Source of the DNA: Thermoprotei archaeon
GTDB taxonomy: Archaea; Thermoproteota; Methanomethylicia; Nezhaarchaeales; B40-G2
DNA length: 64,000 bases
NCBI GenBank assembly: GCA_003649615.1
Contig: QMSI01000001.1
Location: 1-64,000, forward strand
Reading direction: 5' to 3'
A program made the position numbers and the translations under genes. Under the pieces are notes generated by a model. The model was not told the DNA's origin. It searched no databases and saw only the letters and a program-made list of their open reading frames with translations. Shown piece after piece: positions 7,826-16,752 of this stretch. The first letter of the stretch is position 1. Each line of letters opens with the position of its first letter.

Positions 7826-8995
7826 GTGGGGCTACGAGAGATTATCTTCAGGCCTTCTGTGTTTAAAGACGAAAGCAAGCTGGACATACATTACGTTCCG
7901 CCTAGACTCCCGCACCGTGAAGAACAACTTAAGCAGCTGCTAGCACTCTTCAGTTCTGTACTTATAAATCCTGGTTCAAAAGCTTGTCGAGCTGTACTAT
8001 TAGGTAGCACTGGTACCGGCAAAACAGCAGTCGCCTTAAAGTTAGGAGAAGTCATGGCCGAGGAGGCTAGGAGAATCAAGGTAAACTTAAGGTATGTCTA
8101 TCTCAACACCAGGGTGTTGAAGGATGGTAGAGAGGTGCTGAACTCGGTGCTTACGGCTCTCATACCATCCTTCCCCAGGAGGGGGTTAAGCTACGTTGAC
8201 ATGTTAAAAGCTCTTTGGCACTGCCTAGAACAGGGAGATCTACAGTTGATTCTTACCCTTGACGAAGCCCATTACCTCATGGCTAGACAGGTGAAGGATG
8301 TTGTTTACGACCTATCGAGAATCCATGAACAGTTTAGGGGGGCTAAGAGGCTTCACCTAATACTCATCTCAAGGGATGAAAGTTTTTTGGAATCCCTCGA
8401 TAAGGCTTCTCAAAGCACCTTCAAGGCCAGCATTGTGAGGTTCAATAAGTATGGTATGGAGGAGCTCTACGATATAGTAAGCGAGCGCGTTGAGGAAGCT
8501 TTTCAGCCTAATGCTGTTAGCCGCGAGGTAATTCGGATGATAGCTGACTTAGCGTCTCCTTGGGGGGATGCTCGTTATGCCCTAGAACTAGCTTGGAGAG
8601 CAGGAAAATATGCTGACGTGGAGGGTTTAGATCAAGTACTGCTCGAACATGTTAGGAAAGCTAAGGCTGAGATCCATCCCGAGATAAGGAGAGAGGAGCT
8701 TTATGCTTTGAGTCTACATCAAAGATTACTACTTCTAGCCGTAGCTCGATACTTTAAAAGAGTGGAGCAGGCCTACGCCTCCTTTGAGGCTTTAATGAAG
8801 GATTACCGTCTAATCTGCGAGGAATATGAGGTTAAGCCGAGCGACGAAGTGGTTGAGGACCTTTATGCTCTACATAGTCAAGGGCTCATAGTAATTAAGG
8901 AAGGCCAAGTAGGGCTTCTCGATGCTCCAGCTTCTATGCTTGAACAAGCACTTGTTGAACTACTGAATACTGGAAGGCTGAGGTGGCCTGCTTAA
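7826..8995 (+). CDS. Orc1/Cdc6-family replication initiator
   Basis: A 389-residue AAA+ ATPase: Walker A GSTGTGKTAVA near residue 60, Walker B LILTLDEAH near 145, a sensor-1-like LILISRD and, from about residue 280, a winged-helix C-terminus (LHQRLLLLAVAR onwards). Orc1/Cdc6 proteins bind origin recognition boxes and load MCM; some paralogues are regulatory. The PRLPHREEQL N-terminal motif is classic for the family. GTG 7826 follows SD AAGGGGAG. Palindromes in the intergenic stretch downstream may belong to an origin. Confidence 0.85.
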   Translation: MGLREIIFRPSVFKDESKLDIHYVPPRLPHREEQLKQLLALFSSVLINPGSKACRAVLLGSTGTGKTAVALKLGEVMAEEARRIKVNLRYVYLNTRVLKDGREVLNSVLTALIPSFPRRGLSYVDMLKALWHCLEQGDLQLILTLDEAHYLMARQVKDVVYDLSRIHEQFRGAKRLHLILISRDESFLESLDKASQSTFKASIVRFNKYGMEELYDIVSERVEEAFQPNAVSREVIRMIADLASPWGDARYALELAWRAGKYADVEGLDQVLLEHVRKAKAEIHPEIRREELYALSLHQRLLLLAVARYFKRVEQAYASFEALMKDYRLICEEYEVKPSDEVVEDLYALHSQGLIVIKEGQVGLLDAPASMLEQALVELLNTGRLRWPA

Positions 8996-9047
8996 AGGAG
9001 TTAAGCATCAAACTCCGACATTTATGTAGATTTAAAGATGGAAAAAC

Positions 9048-9077
9048 CTCCAGAGATGCTAGAGCTAATCTCTGGAG
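9048..9077. repeat. 10-bp perfect inverted repeat downstream of orc1/cdc6
   Basis: CTCCAGAGAT (9048-9057) and ATCTCTGGAG (9068-9077) are exact inverted copies around a 10-base spacer. A second perfect palindrome AGTTTAAACT lies at 9089-9098 in an A/T-rich stretch. No oligo-T tract follows, so a simple terminator is not obvious. They could be initiator-binding or regulatory sites for the following small HTH gene. Confidence 0.6.
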
Positions 9078-9135
9078 CATTATTACTTAGTTTAAACTCT
9101 GAGCGTTAAAAGGTCGAAGGAACTATTCTTGAACG

Positions 9136-9408
9136 GTGACGAAAATGAGGAAAGAAGCCGCTATTAATAGTGCAGGAGGCTTAGAGAACGACGTAGAAGA
9201 AAGAATCCTCCAGTTCTTAAGATCAAGGAAGAGGGGTGCCACCATGCGCTTCATAGCGGTTAAGGTAGGCGACAACTTAGACCTAGTGGCGTCAGCTCTC
9301 AATAGGTTGCTTACGAGAGATGCCATAGAAAAGAGAGGTAAATTCTTCCGGTTTAAAGGACGAAGGAGATGGTCTGCCCCCAGAGTTGCTAAAAGCTACA
9401 TCGTTTAG
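9136..9408 (+). CDS. Small winged-helix-like DNA-binding protein
   Basis: 90 residues. The central part (EERILQFLRSRKRG, then FIAVKVGDNLDLVASALNRLL and KRGKFFRFKGRRRW) reads as a winged helix-turn-helix with a basic wing, so DNA binding is likely. GTG 9136 or ATG 9145 is the start. It lies between orc1/cdc6 and radA on the same strand. No family name recognised; a role in replication/repair control is only suggested by position. Confidence 0.55.
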   Translation: MTKMRKEAAINSAGGLENDVEERILQFLRSRKRGATMRFIAVKVGDNLDLVASALNRLLTRDAIEKRGKFFRFKGRRRWSAPRVAKSYIV

Positions 9409-9491
9409 TGGAAAGATAGCCCTGGCTGAAAAGAAGTATTTATCTCGGTCTAAGCTAACTTATTTTGAGGCAATACCTCAAGGTGTGTAAG

Positions 9492-10445
9492 TTGAGCAAA
9501 CCTTCAAGACCTAGAGATTTAACCGACCTACCAGGTGTAGGCCCCGCCACGGCAGAGAAGCTATTGGAAGCCGGGTTTAAAACGTTCGAAGCCATAGCTG
9601 TCGCTTCACCTCAAGAACTTAGTGCAGTAACCGGTCTTTCAGTAGCCGCTGCTCAGAAAATCATAGCTGCAGCTAGGGAGGCTCTCGATATCGGCTTTAA
9701 GACCGCGGATGAAATCTACGCCAGAAGGCTCAAGGTAGCTAAGCTTACTACAGGTAGCAAGAATCTGGACAAGCTACTTGGTGGTGGTGTTGAAACTCAA
9801 ACCATAACCGAGTTTTATGGAGAATTTGGGACAGGTAAAACCCAGCTCTGCCATCAACTATGTGTTAACGTACAACTACCTCGCGAGGCGGGAGGACTTG
9901 AAGGAAAAGCCCTTTACATCGACTCTGAAGGCACGTTTAGGCCGGAAAGGATAATAGCAATGGCAAGGGCCTTGAACCTGGATCCTCAACAAGCTCTTAA
10001 GAACATAATCGTGGCCAGAGCCTTCAACACCGATCACCAAATGTTGTTGGTGGAGAAAGCTAAGGAGCTTGTGCCAGAACAAAACGTAAAGCTCCTCGTC
10101 ATAGACAGCATTACAGGTCACTTTAGAGCTGAATACCCTGGCAGGGAAGCCCTAGCAGCTAGGCAACAGAAGCTTAACCGCCACCTTCACGAGCTTTCTA
10201 GATTAGCAGATGCATATGAGCTGTGCGTAGTGGCGACCAACCAGGTGATGGCAAGGCCCGACATGTTCTTCGGCGACCCTACAGCAGCTGTAGGAGGACA
10301 TATACTCGCTCATGCTCCAGGTGCAAGAGTTTACCTTAGGAAATCTAAGGGGGAGAAGCGTATAGCTAGGTTGGTGGATTCACCTTATCTTCCTGAAGGA
10401 GAGGTCGTCTTCATGATAACCGATGAGGGAGTTAGAGACGCTTAA
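9492..10445 (+). CDS. radA: DNA repair and recombination protein RadA
   Basis: RadA is the archaeal Rad51/RecA strand-exchange recombinase. It has an N-terminal helix-hairpin-helix domain ([18 protein letters not shown]), Walker [10 protein letters not shown], Walker [13 protein letters not shown], the [11 protein letters not shown]2-region motif and the [20 protein letters not shown] segment. I choose TTG 9492 (317 residues) because SD AAGGTG sits 6 bases upstream; TTG 9465 would add nine residues that fall in a small hairpin (TTGAGG-CAATA-CCTCAA at 9465-9481). A TATA-like GTATTTATC near 9436 precedes it. Confidence 0.95.
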   Translation: MSKPSRPRDLTDLPGVGPATAEKLLEAGFKTFEAIAVASPQELSAVTGLSVAAAQKIIAAAREALDIGFKTADEIYARRLKVAKLTTGSKNLDKLLGGGVETQTITEFYGEFGTGKTQLCHQLCVNVQLPREAGGLEGKALYIDSEGTFRPERIIAMARALNLDPQQALKNIIVARAFNTDHQMLLVEKAKELVPEQNVKLLVIDSITGHFRAEYPGREALAARQQKLNRHLHELSRLADAYELCVVATNQVMARPDMFFGDPTAAVGGHILAHAPGARVYLRKSKGEKRIARLVDSPYLPEGEVVFMITDEGVRDA

Positions 10446-10456
10446 AGGGGTTGAAG

Positions 10457-10882
10457 GTGGCGATCATAAGTTTAGCCTTACCGGATAGCTTACTATGGGA
10501 GCTGGATAGGGTCGTTGAGGATGAAGGATATTCTAGCCGATCAGAAGTAGTTCGAGCTTCTCTTAGAAGCTTTCTTTCAAAGCGTAAGTGGCTAACAGAC
10601 CTTAAGGGTTCCTTCATAGCCACTTTGATGTTCACCTACCTTAAAGGAAAAGTGAAGGCAGACGTGTTGGATGTACTTAAGCACGAGTTCGATGACGTCA
10701 TAGCCACCGAGGTACACATGCACCTCGAGGAGGAAAATTGCTTAGAGATACTCGTAATTAAAGGGAAAGGAGAGCGCATAAAGGAACTTACAGGCAAACT
10801 ATCTACGCTTAGAGGTATAGAACAGGTAGAGGTAATGACCATACCGCTCCGCAGCGAGGCTTCATTAATCAACGAGGCTTAA
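10457..10882 (+). CDS. nikR: NikR-family nickel-responsive regulator
   Basis: An N-terminal ribbon-helix-helix (residues 1-45, SRSEVVRASLRSFL) is joined to an ACT-like metal-sensing domain. The nickel ligands of NikR are all visible: His in VLKHEF, two in VHMHLEEENC, and the Cys of the same motif. NikR binds Ni(II) and represses nickel uptake or Ni-enzyme genes. GTG 10457 is preferred over TTG 10451 because SD AAGGGG lies directly before the TTG. It follows radA by a few bases. The [NiFe] hydrogenase at 56-59 kb is a plausible local reason for nickel control. Confidence 0.85.
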   Translation: MAIISLALPDSLLWELDRVVEDEGYSSRSEVVRASLRSFLSKRKWLTDLKGSFIATLMFTYLKGKVKADVLDVLKHEFDDVIATEVHMHLEEENCLEILVIKGKGERIKELTGKLSTLRGIEQVEVMTIPLRSEASLINEA

Positions 10883-11756
10883 ACAGGACCGCAGGGCAAT
10901 GTTTAATCGAACTTAACATCCTCCAAGTAACTTCCTCTAAACCTACTTCAAACCTCTCAGCCATCTCAAACACAGTTCTTCCAGCACCAGAGCCCCTAAG
11001 CCTATCAGCTAGCTCTGTCAAGCCAAGTAACATGAAACTATCAAGCTGCTCCCCAACCACGGCCAATGGGGTAGCAAATGGCGCAAATTTCCCTCTAAAT
11101 GTCCTGCCGATAATGTAGGCTAAGAAACCTAGATAAAGAGATCTCTTCAAGGCTGAACGGCGACTTGTCAACGCAAAACCTGAGGAACGATGTATATAGA
11201 GCCTATCGCTATCCGAGATCATTACCGTCACATTTATACCTAAACACTTCTTTATCTTAGACCTCAACTCTTCCGCCTCTCTTAAAGGGTTGAAAAGAGG
11301 AAGAGCTACAAGGCTACCTGGTAAGTTACTTGCATCCACTCCAGCCTCTGACGAGGGTTTAAGAACCTCTAGTAAACCTCCCAGCTTCGCGGCAAGCTGT
11401 TTATGACGAGAACCTTCCCTTAGAGGGTAGGCTCTAAGCCACTCTAAGGTATAAGGCTTAAGTCTACATAAAGGGCCTAGAAGGTACCCCCATACAATCC
11501 TCATCAATAGGAGGGTAATCACCATGGAGAGAATAGAGGGCTTTATGGAAGCTTCATCAACAACCAGGCCTTTAGATACTGATAGTGCCTTCTCCGAAAC
11601 TACCAGTATGTCTCCGTTGTTTGCTTTACCCTTCAAAGCTTCAATCAGTTTACTTGAAGCATCCATGCCCGGCAGCCAAAGGTCCATTACTAGCCTTATG
11701 GGTTTATATCTGCTTGAGGCCGCCTGGATCAGTCTTCCCGATGTTATGCGTCTCAC
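10869..11756 (-). CDS. Divergent CofE-like (F420 glutamyl ligase family) protein
   Basis: 295 residues related to CofE. GDILVVSEKALSVSKG matches Cof[34 protein letters not shown] matches [36 protein letters not shown] matches the [14 protein letters not shown] region. The bona fide CofE is at 14.6 kb, so this is a paralogue. The DTQGRPFR metal/GTP-binding loop is poorly kept (SDSDRLYI, TFRGK), so activity may differ or be absent. It overlaps the DegT-like aminotransferase by 4 bases, which suggests a shared pathway. Role unknown. Confidence 0.65.
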   Translation of the reverse strand: MRRITSGRLIQAASSRYKPIRLVMDLWLPGMDASSKLIEALKGKANNGDILVVSEKALSVSKGLVVDEASIKPSILSMVITLLLMRIVWGYLLGPLCRLKPYTLEWLRAYPLREGSRHKQLAAKLGGLLEVLKPSSEAGVDASNLPGSLVALPLFNPLREAEELRSKIKKCLGINVTVMISDSDRLYIHRSSGFALTSRRSALKRSLYLGFLAYIIGRTFRGKFAPFATPLAVVGEQLDSFMLLGLTELADRLRGSGAGRTVFEMAERFEVGLEEVTWRMLSSIKHCPAVLFKPR

Positions 11757-12889
11757 TCAGCCAATTTCCTCCTAAGAAGCTTAACCGTCTCATTAGCTAT
11801 CCATTTAGCTTGTTCCTCGGTGACCTTTGGATGAACTGGTAATTGAAACACTGTTCGCGAAGCTAACTCCGCGTTAACTGGTCGTACCTTCCTAGCTACC
11901 TTCAGGTGTAGGGGAGTGCGATGTATAGGCGTCCTGTAATATACAGCGGCCCCTATTCCTACCTTATTTAGCTCTCTCACCACCTTATCTCTCTTCTTTT
12001 GATCCTCCACACGTACCGTGTATAGATACCAGCAGTGCTTGAATCCTCGAGGCTCTATGGGCAAATGAGTACCCTCAAGGCCTGAAAGCCCCTCCGACAG
12101 GATCTCAGCGTTCCTCCTCCTTGAGCGGAGGAAATTTTCAATTCTATTAAGCTGCACCAAGCCTATCGCTGCTTGAACTTCTGGCATCCTATAATTATGT
12201 CCGAGCCTCTCGGTATCGTAACCCTTCCTTTGTCCATGTGTCCTTATGGACCTTAACCTATCTGCTAGTTCGTCATCGTTAGTCGTCACCATTCCACCCT
12301 CCCCCGTGGTTATCACCTTGCTTGAATAGAAAGAAAAACAAGCCAAGTGGCCTAATCCACCTACTTTACGTCCCTTATACTCAGCTCCATGAGCTTGAGC
12401 CGCATCCTCGATAACGTAGAGGCCCTTCTCCTCAGCCAACTCCATAACAGGGTCCATATCGACAGGCAAGCCGTAAAGGTGTACGGGTATCACGGCTTTA
12501 GTCCTCTTTGTAAGCGCCTTCCTAACCGCTTCCAAGCTAATATTATAAGTGTCTAGGTCTATATCCACTATTACCGGCTTCGCACCAGTCAGTAATACAG
12601 CGTTAGCTGTAGCTACGAAAGTAAAGGCTGGCACTATCACCTCATCTCCTTTACCAACACCAATTGCAAGAAGAGCTGCATGTAACGCAGCTGTACCTGA
12701 GTTTACAGCGATAGCATGTTTAACTCCAATATAAGAGGCGAAAGCTTCCTCAAACCTTCTTGCAGCAGGTCCTCCTTCAGGTCTCCATTCAGTTAGCCTG
12801 CCAGACTCTAGAACCTCCCTTACCGCTTGAACTTCCTCTTCTCCCATTATAGGTACGTTGATAGGTATCAAGAATACCTCCGAGCTCAA
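11753..12889 (-). CDS. DegT/DnrJ/EryC1/StrS-family PLP aminotransferase
   Basis: A 378-residue fold-type I sugar aminotransferase: NSGTAALHAALLAIG near residue 60, EVIVPAFTF, VIEDAAQAHGAEYKGRKVGGLG and the PLP lysine in CFSFYSSKVITTGEGG. These enzymes aminate NDP-4-keto or 3-keto sugars for surface glycans and N-glycans, though some act elsewhere. It is translationally coupled to the CofE-like gene downstream, with no sugar dehydratase nearby, so the substrate is open. Start ATG 12889. Confidence 0.9.
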   Translation of the reverse strand: MSSEVFLIPINVPIMGEEEVQAVREVLESGRLTEWRPEGGPAARRFEEAFASYIGVKHAIAVNSGTAALHAALLAIGVGKGDEVIVPAFTFVATANAVLLTGAKPVIVDIDLDTYNISLEAVRKALTKRTKAVIPVHLYGLPVDMDPVMELAEEKGLYVIEDAAQAHGAEYKGRKVGGLGHLACFSFYSSKVITTGEGGMVTTNDDELADRLRSIRTHGQRKGYDTERLGHNYRMPEVQAAIGLVQLNRIENFLRSRRRNAEILSEGLSGLEGTHLPIEPRGFKHCWYLYTVRVEDQKKRDKVVRELNKVGIGAAVYYRTPIHRTPLHLKVARKVRPVNAELASRTVFQLPVHPKVTEEQAKWIANETVKLLRRKLAE

Positions 12890-12931
12890 TAGTTAAGTCC
12901 TAGAGGGATAATAGGCTTGCTGGGGGGATAC

Positions 12932-14167
12932 TTGAGAACAAACTTAGTGGCCTTTGCGTCACCAATTCATCCAGAGGAGGAGTGGAGAAGAGATCTTGAA
13001 CAATGCCTAGAAAAATTGAGAGACGTAGGCTTAGAGTTCCATGAACACCTCATCGTAGGTCAACCCCATTACCGAGAAGTAAAGCTCAGCAAAAGAGTAC
13101 ATGGGACCATAATAGTGTTTCTAACGGGAGGGACTTCTAAATCAGCTGCGAAAATCCTGCAAGATATAGCTAAGCCTTTAATTTTCATAGCATCGCCCCG
13201 CCATAACGCCCTCCCTTCAGCTCTTGAAGCCAATGCTCTCTTGAGGGAGCAAGCCATGGCAAAGATAGTAATGGTTAGAGAGGGCTACGCAGAAGAAGTC
13301 AGAAGATTCTTGGAGAAAGCTAAATCCCTCAGAGAAGAAAGTAAAGCTAAGATTCTATCCTTCGGGGGACTGGCAGCGAGAGCTGACCTTAAAGAAGCCA
13401 GTCCAGAAAGACTCGCCGAGATGTTTAACGTGGAAATCGAGGAAGTACCATACAAGGACTTGGAGGAAGCCATCATAAAGGTAGGTGAAGAGGAGGTGGA
13501 GACGATGGAGAAACGGTTGAGAGCCTCGATGGCAATAAAAGACACGAGCTTAACAAAGGCTATCAGGTTGTATTTGGCTACCAAAAGTCTACTTGAAGCT
13601 AGAGGGGCCGACGGCTTCACCTTCAACTGCTTCAATTTACTGAGCAAGATAGGCTCCACGCCCTGCCTTACTATGTCTTTATTAAGCGATGAAGGCTACG
13701 TAGCTGTATGTGAAGGAGAAATTCAGTCCATAGCTGCAAGCGTCTTGACACGTAAACTACTTAAGAGAGAGTTCTTCATGTCCAACGTCTCATCATACAC
13801 CGGTAGGACTTTGCTAATAGCACACTGTACAGCGCCAGCCTCCATGGCCGAGAGACGGATAGACGTCCTTCCACATTTTGAAAGCGGGCTTCCAGCAGGT
13901 CTGGATGTGGAGTTGAAAAGAGGGGCTGTCACGCTTTTTAATGTAGATAAAGGATTGAAGGAGATAGTAGCTTTCAAAGGTTACATGAAGGCGTCATTCC
14001 TGAAGAAGGAAGGGTTCTGCAGGACCCAAGCAGAGGTGGAGGTGGAGGAGCCAGTTGAGCTGTTAAGTAGATTAGTAGGAGGGCACTTATTGATGGTTTA
14101 TGGTGATGTTATGGAAGAGCTAAGGGAGATAGCGGAGCTCCTAAACTTAGGGTTCAGAGAACTATAA
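12932..14167 (+). CDS. L-fucose isomerase-like protein
   Basis: About 411 residues with FucI/AraA-like architecture. The C-terminal half carries ADGFTFNCFNLL, TPCLTMSLLSDEGYVAVCEG and LLIAHCTAPASM, matching the CEGD...AHC pattern of archaeal fucose-isomerase-like proteins; the N-terminal half is Rossmann-like (TIIVFLTGGTSKSAAKIL). Metal-dependent aldose-ketose isomerisation is the family reaction, but substrate is unknown and these distant members may do something else. TTG 12932 follows a GGGGGG SD; TTG 12917 is upstream in frame. Confidence 0.6.
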   Translation: MRTNLVAFASPIHPEEEWRRDLEQCLEKLRDVGLEFHEHLIVGQPHYREVKLSKRVHGTIIVFLTGGTSKSAAKILQDIAKPLIFIASPRHNALPSALEANALLREQAMAKIVMVREGYAEEVRRFLEKAKSLREESKAKILSFGGLAARADLKEASPERLAEMFNVEIEEVPYKDLEEAIIKVGEEEVETMEKRLRASMAIKDTSLTKAIRLYLATKSLLEARGADGFTFNCFNLLSKIGSTPCLTMSLLSDEGYVAVCEGEIQSIAASVLTRKLLKREFFMSNVSSYTGRTLLIAHCTAPASMAERRIDVLPHFESGLPAGLDVELKRGAVTLFNVDKGLKEIVAFKGYMKASFLKKEGFCRTQAEVEVEEPVELLSRLVGGHLLMVYGDVMEELREIAELLNLGFREL

Positions 14168-14198
14168 AGAGGGAAAAATGATGTAGCGTTGAGGCCGC

Positions 14199-14519
14199 CT
14201 ACTTCCTGGCTAGCAGGATCTCGATGGTAGACACGTTTCTCTCTTGCCCGTACTCGCCAACTCTCTCAGTGCCTATCTTGACGTCCTTGACCTCTACCTG
14301 GTCCTGTAAGAATCGTAGTTGAACGATCTGAGCAGTGTCGACCGCCTTGGATATAGCTCTCCCTCTAGCCTTAACTATCACCTTGTCGGCTCCCTGGTTG
14401 AACTGAATGACTGTGGCCAGCACATAGTTCATGGTTGGCTTGTTCCCCACCAGGACTACGTTCTCTCCTATGGGCCTGGCGGCCTTCTCCTTCTTTGAAG
14501 CCTCTGCCTCCTTGCTCAT
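14199..14519 (-). CDS. albA: Alba chromatin protein
   Basis: A 106-residue Alba protein with a nearly complete family pattern: [15 protein letters not shown], the [14 protein letters not shown] segment with the DNA/RNA-contacting lysines, and the [10 protein letters not shown] end. Alba coats DNA and RNA and is controlled by acetylation in some archaea. The acetylation-target region (N-terminal KPTMN) is conserved. SD AGGAGGTA stands close to the ATG, and a TATA-like CTATTTATTTTA lies on the minus strand at about 14563-14574. Confidence 0.95.
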   Translation of the reverse strand: MSKEAEASKKEKAARPIGENVVLVGNKPTMNYVLATVIQFNQGADKVIVKARGRAISKAVDTAQIVQLRFLQDQVEVKDVKIGTERVGEYGQERNVSTIEILLARK

Positions 14520-14590
14520 GTTGTTTACCTCCTTGTTCGCAGCGCTACCCCTCTTGTTAGGGTAAAATAAATAGTTTACCTCCGACTCCT

Positions 14591-15337
14591 TTAAGCGAAA
14601 AGATCCTCAGGCCTAGGTCTTTGAAGGTCTTTCGCCTCGGCTTTCTCGTCCTTCTCATAGCTAACCCCTCTTATGATAGCAACAGGTGTGGCTTCAGCCG
14701 CCTGACCAATCACCAGCTCGGCCGCAGAAGCCAGCTCGTCAGCTAAAGCTATCTCCTTTATCCTTAAGGAATACCCGTAAAGATCCTTCTCCCCCTTCCT
14801 ATCCCATATCGGTTTTAGCCCAGCCAGACCCACTGCTACATCCACCTGTCCTTTCCTGAAGGGTCTACCCTGCGTATCAGATACTATGACCGCCACTTCC
14901 TTACCAGTAGCTTTTGACAAGGCGTCTCTAAGTTTTCTCGCAGAAGCGTCTGGGTCTATTGGAAGAAGAATAGCGTAGCCAGGTGGGGCATTAGATACAT
15001 CTACACCTGAATTAGCGCTTATCCATCCTCTTAAATCCTCAGTGATCAAGACCCGCTTGCCCATCCTGACAATACGTGAAGCTTCACGTAAAACAAGCTC
15101 GACCACTTCAGCAGGTTTGCCTAGAGAAGCAGCTAACCTTTCAGCGAAGGGTGAGGGCTTAACCGTATTTAACGAGGCCAGTCTACCTTCAGCTTTAGAT
15201 ACAACCTTAGAGGTTACTACCACAACGTCGCCGTCCTTTAAACCTCCAGCTTGGCGCTCAGCTTCTCTAACTATGGCCTCAGCTAGGTCGAAGCCAGGTT
15301 TAATCTCCTCCTTAACCTTAAGCCCGTAAACCTCCAC
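14591..15337 (-). CDS. cofE: Coenzyme F420-0:L-glutamate ligase
   Basis: CofE adds glutamates to F420-0 using GTP. The protein begins [15 protein letters not shown], continues [48 protein letters not shown] and ends with [13 protein letters not shown] and TPVAIIRG; all are CofE signatures. GTG 15337 (about 248 residues, the usual length) matches the family N-terminus; an ATG at 15424 would overlap the divergent GGPP synthase gene. It provides F420 for Mtd. A TATA-like CCTTATACG lies between the two divergent genes. Confidence 0.9.
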   Translation of the reverse strand: MEVYGLKVKEEIKPGFDLAEAIVREAERQAGGLKDGDVVVVTSKVVSKAEGRLASLNTVKPSPFAERLAASLGKPAEVVELVLREASRIVRMGKRVLITEDLRGWISANSGVDVSNAPPGYAILLPIDPDASARKLRDALSKATGKEVAVIVSDTQGRPFRKGQVDVAVGLAGLKPIWDRKGEKDLYGYSLRIKEIALADELASAAELVIGQAAEATPVAIIRGVSYEKDEKAEAKDLQRPRPEDLFA

Positions 15338-15398
15338 TTTACTCAAAACTCGGCCCCCAGCTAGGCTTTTTAGCGTATAAGGTTTAACGGTTTTCTCG

Positions 15399-16475
15399 GT
15401 GAAAGCTTTGCTTAAGGAAACCATAGCTCTCTACAGCCCAAAAGTTGAAGAAGCATTGGAGAGGTTCTTAAGAAAGGAGCTTGCACAGGCGAGAGAGCTA
15501 AGCAGGTTTCATGAAGAGTACTACGCTAACTTAAAGGAGTACCTCCTTAGAGGAGGGAAGAGGCTTAGACCCATCGCCCTAGTAATGGCTTATAGAGGTG
15601 TAGGAGGCAGTGACGAACAGGCATCGATAGACGCCTCCATATGCGTTGAGCTACTCCACAACTCAAGTCTCATACACGACGACATAATCGATAGAGACGA
15701 ACTTAGGAGAGGAGGACCAACCTTCCATGCCAAGTATAGAGATTGGCATAGAGCGGTTAAAGCCTCAGGAGACTCAGAGCATTTCGGCTTAAGCCTGGGG
15801 ATACTTGGAGGAGATATCTTATTTAACCTAGGGTTTAAGGCCCTAGCCTATGCAAGATTTGATGAGAAACTGTTAGTTAAGGCGCTTAAGCTCTATGTTG
15901 AGGCCTACCAGCAACTCATAGACGGCGTACTCCTAGATACTTATCTACCCTTAAGTGAACAAGTTGAGGAGAAGGAGTACCTAGAAATGGTTAGGTTGAA
16001 GACTGCAGCTCTCTTCGAGAAAGCCATTTTGATAGGTGCGACACTAGGTGGAGCCACTGATAGCCAATTAAAAGCCTTAAGCAGCTACGCTGTTCTTTCA
16101 GCTCAGGGCTTCCAGATCCAGGACGACATCATAGGCCTCTTTGGCGAAGAAGAAGAAATAGGGAAACCCGTAGGAAGTGATATTAGAGAAGGTAAGATGA
16201 CGCTACTCGTCATTAAGGCTCTGGAGCTAGCCGATGAAACAAATAGAAACAGGCTCAGAAAGCTATTAGGTAAAGCAGACCTTACAAGAGAAGAAGTTGA
16301 GGAGGCTAGGAACATCGTGGAAAGTACAGGAGCTTTGAGCTACGCCCGTCAACTCGCTCAAGATCTCGTGAAGCTGGCCAAAGAGAAGCTGAGAGAAGCT
16401 GAACCTAGCTTAACGAAGCATTCCATGGCCTTCTTCGAGGAGCTCGCAGACTTCTTCATAGAACGAACCTTTTAA
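15399..16475 (+). CDS. idsA: Geranylgeranyl/polyprenyl diphosphate synthase
   Basis: A 358-residue trans-isoprenyl diphosphate synthase that condenses IPP with allylic diphosphates to make C20 (or longer) chains for archaeal ether lipids. First aspartate-rich motif: LIHDDIIDRDELRRGGPTFH near residue 88; second: QIQDDIIGLFG near 240; GKMTLLVIKAL follows. Length and motifs suit GGPP synthase; exact chain length is not readable here. GTG 15399 start, with a TATA-like GTATAAGG near 15375. Confidence 0.9.
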   Translation: MKALLKETIALYSPKVEEALERFLRKELAQARELSRFHEEYYANLKEYLLRGGKRLRPIALVMAYRGVGGSDEQASIDASICVELLHNSSLIHDDIIDRDELRRGGPTFHAKYRDWHRAVKASGDSEHFGLSLGILGGDILFNLGFKALAYARFDEKLLVKALKLYVEAYQQLIDGVLLDTYLPLSEQVEEKEYLEMVRLKTAALFEKAILIGATLGGATDSQLKALSSYAVLSAQGFQIQDDIIGLFGEEEEIGKPVGSDIREGKMTLLVIKALELADETNRNRLRKLLGKADLTREEVEEARNIVESTGALSYARQLAQDLVKLAKEKLREAEPSLTKHSMAFFEELADFFIERTF

Positions 16476-16507
16476 TAATTGTAAGGGAAGGTGTTGAAAA
16501 ACACTAC

Positions 16508-16517
16508 CTTTATAAAG
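16508..16517 (+). promoter_or_regulatory. TATA box before the RHH/KaiC-like operon
   Basis: CTTTATAAAG lies 48 bases before the ATG at 16565, and a GGAGGG SD stands just ahead of that ATG. The identical decamer occurs before the nuoA operon (38726-38735). Confidence 0.55.
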
Positions 16518-16564
16518 AGATTGTTTAAAGGTTTTTACAAAGTGTCTAGATCAGAGGAGGGTTA

Positions 16565-16750
16565 ATGTTGAGGGTGATAACAGTTAAAGTACCTAAAGCT
16601 TATCTTGAAGAACTTAATAGACTCATTGAGGCTGGGCTATTTCCTTCTAGAAGCGAAGCTATAAGGATAGCTATACGTGATCTACTTCAAAGAGAGTTAT
16701 GGACTATTCGAGGAGCAAAGTCTAGAGAGCTTAGATTAGAGGAGGTTTAG
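16565..16750 (+). CDS. Ribbon-helix-helix (CopG-type) regulator
   Basis: 61 residues: a beta strand (LRVITVKVPKAY), then helix-turn-helix with FPSRSEAIRIAIRDLL, the normal RHH core, and a charged tail. It should bind DNA as a dimer. SD GGAGGG precedes the ATG. The following KaiC-like gene starts 3 bases after its stop, so the two are co-transcribed and probably co-functional. Confidence 0.8.
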   Translation: MLRVITVKVPKAYLEELNRLIEAGLFPSRSEAIRIAIRDLLQRELWTIRGAKSRELRLEEV

Positions 16751-16752
16751 TT

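Noticed and set aside
9465-9491. Upstream TTG as radA start
   Set aside because: It would place the N-terminus in a TTGAGG/CCTCAA hairpin and ignores the SD AAGGTG six bases before TTG 9492.
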